The notes beneath the pieces were generated by a model, which was not told the DNA's origin, did not search any database, and saw only the letters and a list, made by a program, of their open reading frames with translations. From assembly GCA_030544685.1 (NCBI GenBank), contig CP086683.1, positions 1,426,001 to 1,490,000 of the forward strand: a stretch of 64,000 bases of DNA, given 5' to 3'. A program made the position numbers and the translations under genes. The stretch comes from Pseudomonas sp. B21_DOA. GTDB taxonomy: Bacteria; Pseudomonadota; Gammaproteobacteria; Pseudomonadales; Pseudomonadaceae. Each line of letters opens with the position of its first letter. Within the stretch, counting starts at the first letter, position 1. Of this stretch, positions 58,480 to 64,000 are shown piece after piece.

Positions 58480-61419
58480 ATGACCCTGCCCGTGCTTGCC
58501 GAACTGCCCGCCATTCTCCTGCCGTTGGTCAGCCGATCCGAGCAGTCGTTCCGTACGTCCGTCGCCGCCCTTGAAGACGATCACGGCCTGTCGAGCTGGA
58601 CGCCGGAGCGCTGGGCGCAATTCGCCCGCGTCAGCGCTGCCAGCGAATTTGTCATTGAACAGAGCATTCGTGACCCTTTGATGTTGCTGGCGCTGGTGGC
58701 GTCCGGCGAACTCGATCGGCCCTTTGCGCCCGGCGAGTTGCGCGCACAGATCGCCGCCGCCGTGAACACCGCGCAGAGCGAAGACGAACTCGGCCGCGCC
58801 TTGCGTCGCCAACGCGCACGCCATCAGGTGCGGATCATCTGGCGCGACCTGACCCGCCAGGCCGATCTGGTGCAGACCTGCCGCGACCTCTCGGACATGG
58901 CCGACGCCACCATCGATCAGGCTTATCAATGGCTTTACAGCCGTCATTGCGAGCAATTCGGCACGCCGACCGGTCGGCGCAGTGGTGAGCCGCAGCAGAT
59001 GGTCATCCTCGGCATGGGCAAGCTCGGCGCGGTCGAGCTGAATCTGTCTTCCGACATCGACCTGATCTTCGCCTACCCCGAAGGCGGCGAAACCGTCGGC
59101 GTGAAACGCTCGCTGGATAATCAGGAATTCTTCATCCGCCTCGGCCAGCGTCTGATCAAGGCACTCGACCCGATGACGGTCGACGGCTTTGTTTTCCGTG
59201 TCGACATGCGCCTGCGCCCATACGGATCGTCCGGTGCGCTGGTGCTCAGCTTCAACGCGCTGGAGCAGTATTACCAGGATCAGGGCCGCGACTGGGAACG
59301 CTACGCGATGATCAAGGCGCGGGTGGTGGCTGGCGATCAGGTGGCCGGCGCGCAGTTGCTCGATATGCTCCGGCCGTTCGTTTATAGGCGCTATCTGGAC
59401 TTCTCGGCGATCGAAGCGCTGCGCACCATGAAGCAGTTGATCCAGCAGGAAGTGCGGCGCAAGGGCATGGCCGACAACATCAAGCTCGGTTCCGGCGGCA
59501 TTCGTGAGGTCGAGTTCATCGCTCAGGCCTTTCAACTGATCCATGGTGGCCGCGACCTGAGCCTGCAACAGCGTCCTCTATTAAAGGTGCTGAGCACGCT
59601 GGAAGGGCAAGGCTATCTGCCGCCGGCGGTGGTCAGCGAATTGCGCGAGGGTTACGAGTTTCTGCGTTACACCGAACATGCCATTCAAGCGATTGCCGAC
59701 CGCCAGACGCAGATGCTGCCGGACAGCGCTCAGGATCAGGCGCGGATAGCCTTCATGCTGGGCTTCGCCGATTGGTCGGCGTTCCATGAACAACTGATGT
59801 ACTGGCGCGGGCGCGTGGCCTGGCATTTCGCCCAGGTGATCGCCGATCCCGATGAGGAAGAGGGCAGCGAAAGCGAAGTGGTGGTCGGTGGTGAGTGGCT
59901 GCCGCTGTGGGAGGAAGAACAGGACGAAGAGGCCGCGTGCCGGCAGTTGCAGGAAGGCGGTTTCGTCGATGCCGGCAAAGCCCTGAAAGCGCTGGCCGGT
60001 TTGCGCGGCAGTCCGCAACTGCGCGCGATGCAGCGGCTGGGACGCGAACGTCTGGATGCGTTCATTCCGCGACTGCTTGCGCAAGCAGTGGAGCATGACA
60101 ATCCCGATCTGGTACTCGAGCGCGTGCTGCCGCTGGTGGAAGCGGTGGCGCGGCGCTCGGCGTATCTGGTGTTGCTCACGGAAAACCCCGGTGCGCTGCG
60201 CCGCCTGCTGACCCTGTGTGCGGCGAGCCCGTGGATTGCCGAGCAGATCACGCGCTTCCCGCTGCTGCTCGACGAATTGCTCAACGAAGGTCGGCTGTTC
60301 AAGCCGCCGCTGGCGCCGGAACTGGCGGCCGAGTTGCGCGAACGCCTGACGCGAATTCCCGAAGACGACCTCGAGCAGCAAATGGAAGCCCTGCGCCACT
60401 TCAAACTGGCGCACCGCTTGCGCGTCGCCGCCTCGGAAATTGCAGGCAGCCTGCCGCTGATGAAAGTCAGCGATTACCTGACCTGGCTGGCCGAAGCGAT
60501 TCTCGAACAGGTGCTCGCCCTGGCCTGGCGGCAGACCGTGGCCAAGTACGGCACGCCGCTGCGCACCGACGGCACGCTGTGCGATCCCGGCTTCATCATT
60601 GTCGGTTATGGCAAAGTCGGCGGTATCGAACTGGGGCATGGTTCCGATCTGGATCTGGTGTTCATCCATGACGGCGATCCGCAGGCGGAAACCGATGGGC
60701 CGAAATCCATCGACGGCGCGCAGTTCTTCACGCGTCTGGGGCAGCGGATCATTCACCTGCTCACGGCGCAGACCAACTCCGGCCAGCTCTATGAAGTGGA
60801 TATGCGCCTGCGTCCGTCCGGCGCTTCCGGGCTGCTGGTGAGTTCTCTCGGCGCGTTCGCTCGCTATCAGGAAAATGAAGCCTGGACGTGGGAGCATCAG
60901 GCTTTGGTGCGCGCGCGGGTGCTGGTGGGCAGCCAGGATGTTGGCCAGGCCTTCGAGAAAGTCCGCGCGCAGGTGCTGGGCAAGCCTCGGGATTTGGCCA
61001 AACTGCAGCAGGAAGTCAGCGAGATGCGTGCCAAGATGCGCGACAACCTCGGCACCCGCAGCACCGCGGCCGGCACGGCGGCGAATGCGTTCGACGCGGG
61101 CGTGCCGTTCGATCTCAAGCAGGACGCCGGAGGTATCGTCGATATTGAATTTATGGTGCAATACGCGGCCCTGGCGTGGTCACACAGCCATCCGCCACTG
61201 CTGCGCTGGACCGATAACATCCGCATTCTGGAAGAGCTGGAGCACGAAGGGCTGATGCCCGCCGAAGATGCCAGTCTGTTGCGCGAGGCCTACAAGGCCT
61301 ACCGCTCCGCCGCCCACCGGCAGGCCTTGCAGAAGGACGCCGGGGTGATAGCCGGGGATCAGTTTGTCGAAGAGCGGCAACAGGTGTTGCGGATCTGGAA
61401 AGAGTTGGGGCTAAGCTGA
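58480..61419 (+). CDS. glnE: Glutamine synthetase adenylyltransferase/deadenylylase
   Basis: A 979-residue bifunctional enzyme with two nucleotidyltransferase halves: G-M-G-K-L-G-A-V-E-L-N-L-S-S-D-I-D-L in the N-terminal (deadenylylating) half and G-Y-G-K-V-G-G-I-E-L-G-H-G-S-D-L-D-L in the C-terminal (adenylylating) half. It controls glutamine synthetase activity according to PII status. It is divergent from aceE, as in P. aeruginosa. Confidence 0.96.
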   Translation: MTLPVLAELPAILLPLVSRSEQSFRTSVAALEDDHGLSSWTPERWAQFARVSAASEFVIEQSIRDPLMLLALVASGELDRPFAPGELRAQIAAAVNTAQSEDELGRALRRQRARHQVRIIWRDLTRQADLVQTCRDLSDMADATIDQAYQWLYSRHCEQFGTPTGRRSGEPQQMVILGMGKLGAVELNLSSDIDLIFAYPEGGETVGVKRSLDNQEFFIRLGQRLIKALDPMTVDGFVFRVDMRLRPYGSSGALVLSFNALEQYYQDQGRDWERYAMIKARVVAGDQVAGAQLLDMLRPFVYRRYLDFSAIEALRTMKQLIQQEVRRKGMADNIKLGSGGIREVEFIAQAFQLIHGGRDLSLQQRPLLKVLSTLEGQGYLPPAVVSELREGYEFLRYTEHAIQAIADRQTQMLPDSAQDQARIAFMLGFADWSAFHEQLMYWRGRVAWHFAQVIADPDEEEGSESEVVVGGEWLPLWEEEQDEEAACRQLQEGGFVDAGKALKALAGLRGSPQLRAMQRLGRERLDAFIPRLLAQAVEHDNPDLVLERVLPLVEAVARRSAYLVLLTENPGALRRLLTLCAASPWIAEQITRFPLLLDELLNEGRLFKPPLAPELAAELRERLTRIPEDDLEQQMEALRHFKLAHRLRVAASEIAGSLPLMKVSDYLTWLAEAILEQVLALAWRQTVAKYGTPLRTDGTLCDPGFIIVGYGKVGGIELGHGSDLDLVFIHDGDPQAETDGPKSIDGAQFFTRLGQRIIHLLTAQTNSGQLYEVDMRLRPSGASGLLVSSLGAFARYQENEAWTWEHQALVRARVLVGSQDVGQAFEKVRAQVLGKPRDLAKLQQEVSEMRAKMRDNLGTRSTAAGTAANAFDAGVPFDLKQDAGGIVDIEFMVQYAALAWSHSHPPLLRWTDNIRILEELEHEGLMPAEDASLLREAYKAYRSAAHRQALQKDAGVIAGDQFVEERQQVLRIWKELGLS

Positions 61420-61447
61420 ACCACAGATGTATGGCCGGATGCAAAAC

Positions 61448-61480
61448 CCTGTAGGAGTGAGCCTGCGCGCGATAGCGGAG
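61448..61480. repeat. Single degenerate REP copy
   Basis: CCTGTAGGAGTGAGCCTGCG with a few substitutions relative to the GAGCGAGCCTGCTCGCG family and no inverted partner; a REP singlet or a decayed REPIN. Confidence 0.55.
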
Positions 61481-61594
61481 TGACAGTCGACAGTCATGTT
61501 GAAGGAAATGACCCATCGCCAGCAGCGCCGCTTCCACAATGATTATCGAGGCGGGGAGGCGTAAATGCCTCCCCGGTTCGTTTTTGGAAACCAC

Positions 61595-62629
61595 ATGAAT
61601 ATTCTGATCGTTGGGCCCAGTTGGGTCGGTGACATGGTGATGGCGCAGACACTGTTTCAGTGTCTCAAACAGCGCCACCCGCAATGCGCAATCGACGTGC
61701 TGGCGCCCGAATGGAGCCGGCCGATCCTCGAACGCATGCCCGAAGTGCGCAAGGCCTTGAGCTTCCCGCTCGGCCACGGCGCGCTGGAACTGGCGACGCG
61801 TCGGCGCATCGGCAAATCCCTGCGCGGCCAGTACGATCAGGCGATCCTGCTGCCCAATTCGCTGAAATCGGCACTGGTGCCATTTTTTGCCGGCATCCCG
61901 AAACGTACCGGTTGGCGCGGCGAATTCCGCTATGGCCTGCTCAACGACGTGCGTACCCTCGACAAACAACGCTATCCGCTGATGATCGAGCGCTTCATGG
62001 CCTTGGCCTATGAAGCGAACGCTGAGTTGCCGAAGCCGTATCCGCGCCCGAGCCTGCAAATTGACCCGGTCACCCGCGAAGCCGCTTTGGCCAAATTCGG
62101 CCTGAGCCTCGATCGCCCGGTCCTGGCCCTGTGCCCTGGCGCCGAGTTCGGCGAATCCAAGCGCTGGCCGTCCGAGCACTACGCCAAGGTCGCCGAAGCG
62201 CGCATTCGCGAGGGCTGGCAGGTGTGGCTGTTCGGCTCGAAAAACGATCACGCGGTCGGCGAGGACATTCGTGCCCGGCTGATCCCGGGCCTGCGCGAAG
62301 AATCGGTCAACCTCAGCGGCGGCACTTCTTTGGCCGAGGCCATCGACCTGCTGTCCTGTGCTGATTCGGTTGTCTCTAACGATTCCGGCCTGATGCACGT
62401 CGCTGCGGCATTGAATCGCCCGCTGGTCGCGGTCTATGGCTCGACCTCGCCGGGCTTCACCCCGCCGCTGGCCGAGCAGGTCGAGATCGTGCGCCTGGGC
62501 ATCGAATGCAGCCCTTGCTTCGATCGCACCTGCCGTTTTGGCCATTACAACTGCCTGCGTCAGCTGATGCCGGACGCGGTCAACGATGCCTTGCAGAAGT
62601 TGCAGGGCTCCGTGATCGAGGTTCATTAA
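61595..62629 (+). CDS. waaF: LPS heptosyltransferase II
   Basis: A 344-residue GT9-family enzyme beginning M-N-I-L-I-V-G-P-S-W-V-G-D-M-V-M-A-Q, with the C-terminal nucleotide-sugar segment V-S-N-D-S-G-L-M-H-V-A-A. It adds the second L-glycero-D-manno-heptose to the inner core. ATG 61595 gives the family N-terminus; a frame from 61565 only adds unrelated residues. First of the waaF-waaC-waaG operon. Confidence 0.95.
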   Translation: MNILIVGPSWVGDMVMAQTLFQCLKQRHPQCAIDVLAPEWSRPILERMPEVRKALSFPLGHGALELATRRRIGKSLRGQYDQAILLPNSLKSALVPFFAGIPKRTGWRGEFRYGLLNDVRTLDKQRYPLMIERFMALAYEANAELPKPYPRPSLQIDPVTREAALAKFGLSLDRPVLALCPGAEFGESKRWPSEHYAKVAEARIREGWQVWLFGSKNDHAVGEDIRARLIPGLREESVNLSGGTSLAEAIDLLSCADSVVSNDSGLMHVAAALNRPLVAVYGSTSPGFTPPLAEQVEIVRLGIECSPCFDRTCRFGHYNCLRQLMPDAVNDALQKLQGSVIEVH

Positions 62630-62630
62630 C

Positions 62631-63691
62631 TTGCGGGTATTGCTGATCAAGACTTCATCGCTGGGCGACGTGATTCACGCGTTGCCAGCGCTGACCGACG
62701 CCGCCCGCGCGATCCCGGGCATCAAGTTCGACTGGGTGGTGGAAGAAGGCTTCGCCGAGATTCCGAGCTGGCACCCGGCGGTCGATAAGGTAATTCCGGT
62801 GGCCATCCGCCGCTGGCGCAAGAATCTGTGGAACACCATCACCAGCGGCGAGTGGAAACGCTTCAAGCAAAGCGTGCGCGCGAATAAATACGACCTGGTG
62901 ATCGACGCTCAAGGCTTGCTGAAAAGCGCCTGGCTGACCCGCTACGTCAAAGCCCCGGTGGCCGGCCTCGATAAAACCTCCGCTCGCGAGCCGATGGCTG
63001 CGCGCTTCTACAATCGCAAACTCGCTGTCGCCCGTGGCCAACATGCCGTCGAGCGCGTGCGCCAGTTGTTCGCCATCGCGCTGGGTTACGACTTGCCCAA
63101 AGGCCTCGGTGATTACGGCCTCAACGTCGAGCGGCTGGTCGAGTTGCCGCGCAAGAATGCCTACGTGGTGTTCCTCCACGGCACCACTTGGGACACCAAG
63201 CACTGGCCGGAAATCTACTGGCGCGAGCTGACCGAGCGGGTCGGCTACCTCGGCGTTGGCGTGAAGTTGCCGTGGGGCAACCCACAGGAAAAAGCCCGCG
63301 CCGAGCGCATCGCTGCCGGCTTCAAACATGCCGAAGTGCTGCCGAAGCTCAATCTGGCCGGCGTCGGCAAAGTTCTCGCCGGCGCGCAGGCTTGTGTGGC
63401 GGTGGACACCGGTCTCGGCCACTTGGCCGCTGCGCTGGACGTGCCGACCATTTCGCTGTTCGGCCCGACCAACCCGGGCCTGACTGGCGCCTACGGCAAG
63501 CTGCAGATTCATCTGGCCAGCGACTTCCCGTGCGCGCCCTGCATGCAGAAAAATGCACCTACCAACCGACCGAGCAGGATGCCCGTCAGTTTGACCTGAA
63601 ACGCGAGCAGCCTTTGTGCTTCACGCGTGTAAATCCCGAGCGTGTCGCCAGCCGACTGAGCACGTTGTTGATGGCTGAGGAGCTGCGCTGA
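62631..63691 (+). CDS. waaC: LPS heptosyltransferase I, frameshifted near the end
   Basis: The 353-residue enzyme begins at TTG 62631, 1 bp after the waaF stop, with L-L-I-K-T-S-S-L-G-D-V-I-H-A-L. The C-terminal V-A-V-D-T-G-L-G-H-L-A-A binds the donor. The A run 63549-63553 lacks one base; repair gives C-M-Q-K-K-C-T-Y-Q-P-T and a stop at 63691 overlapping the waaG ATG (TGATG). It adds the first heptose to Kdo. Confidence 0.92.
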
Positions 63692-64000
63692 TGCAATTGG
63701 CATTCGTCCTGTACAAATATTTCCCGTTCGGTGGCTTGCAGCGCGACTTCATGCGCATCGCCCTCGAATGCCAGAAGCGTGGCCATCAGATTCGCGTCTA
63801 CACGCTGATCTGGGAAGGCGACGTACCGCCGGGTTTTGAAGTGCTGGTGGCGCCGGTCAAGGCGTTCTTCAATCACCGTCGCAACGAGAAACTCAGCGCG
63901 TGGATGGCAGCGGATCTGGCCAAACGTCCGGTCGATCGCCTGATCGGCTTCAACAAGATGCCGGGCCTGGACGTGTACTACGCGGCTGATGGCTGCTTCG
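63691..64000 (+). CDS. waaG: LPS core glucosyltransferase WaaG, C-terminus outside the window
   Basis: The first 103 residues are visible: M-Q-L-A-F-V-L-Y-K-Y-F-P-F-G-G-L-Q-R-D-F, typical of the GT4 enzyme that adds the first hexose to heptose II. Its start overlaps the waaC stop. In Pseudomonas it is followed by the core kinase waaP, outside this window. Confidence 0.92.
   Translation, partial: MQLAFVLYKYFPFGGLQRDFMRIALECQKRGHQIRVYTLIWEGDVPPGFEVLVAPVKAFFNHRRNEKLSAWMAADLAKRPVDRLIGFNKMPGLDVYYAADGCF

Noticed and set aside
59581..61161. 526-codon minus-strand frame
   Set aside because: It is antisense to the second half of glnE and has no domain pattern.

Overview
The window is chromosomal DNA of a Pseudomonas, most likely of the P. 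fluorescens group. The evidence is high GC, GNNTGTGGGAG-type REPIN repeats throughout, and the gene order glnE-aceE-aceF-dipA-msrA-rlmJ followed further left by acyl-CoA dehydrogenase, K+/H+ antiporter, mscK and selO. As far as I remember, that is the P. aeruginosa PA5014-PA5023 order, here interrupted by accessory genes.

Layout. 1-1.7 kb: an MFS exporter (cut by the window edge) divergent from a LysR regulator. 2.0-20.6 kb, all on the minus strand with start/stop overlaps: a complete aryl polyene (APE) pigment cluster with ketosynthases, chain-length factor, ketoreductase, dehydratases, two ACPs, an aryl-activating ligase, ammonia lyase, acyltransferases, a glycosyltransferase and an export set (LolA-like, MMPL, DUF3261 lipoprotein). 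Three extras are a methyltransferase, a flavin-dependent halogenase-like enzyme and a CPA-type membrane protein. 20.9-23.1 kb: orphan ParA, thioredoxin TrxC and a MazE/PemK-type toxin-antitoxin pair. 23.1-29.8 kb: selO, mscK and the antiporter. 30.1-34.5 kb: two chemoreceptors flanking a small ZapA-like/coiled-coil pair. 34.7-42.6 kb: acyl-CoA dehydrogenase, then putA and putP divergent across an array of GTTGCA-type operators. 42.9-46.8 kb: a type VI secretion VgrG/DUF4123 module with no obvious effector, a small Pseudomonas-type protein behind two coupled upstream ORFs, and a possible Tai4-like immunity protein. 47.1-58.1 kb: rlmJ, msrA, dipA, a PhoD-like phosphatase, aceF and aceE. 58.5-64 kb: glnE and the LPS core genes waaF, waaC and waaG (cut by the edge).

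Data quality. Fourteen genes are interrupted by 19 apparent frameshifts. Every one is repaired by adding a single base to a homopolymer run, and each complete gene then becomes a whole number of codons with a family-typical length. This looks like systematic homopolymer under-calling, not mass pseudogenisation, so these genes are given as single CDSs spanning the frameshift.

Most notable: the APE cluster with its halogenase-like gene and an upstream palindrome, the tandem upstream ORFs before the small gene at 45949, the second ZapA-like pair between chemoreceptors, paired palindromes upstream of aceE, and the effector-less VgrG module. No tRNA, rRNA, CRISPR array, insertion sequence or prophage was seen.
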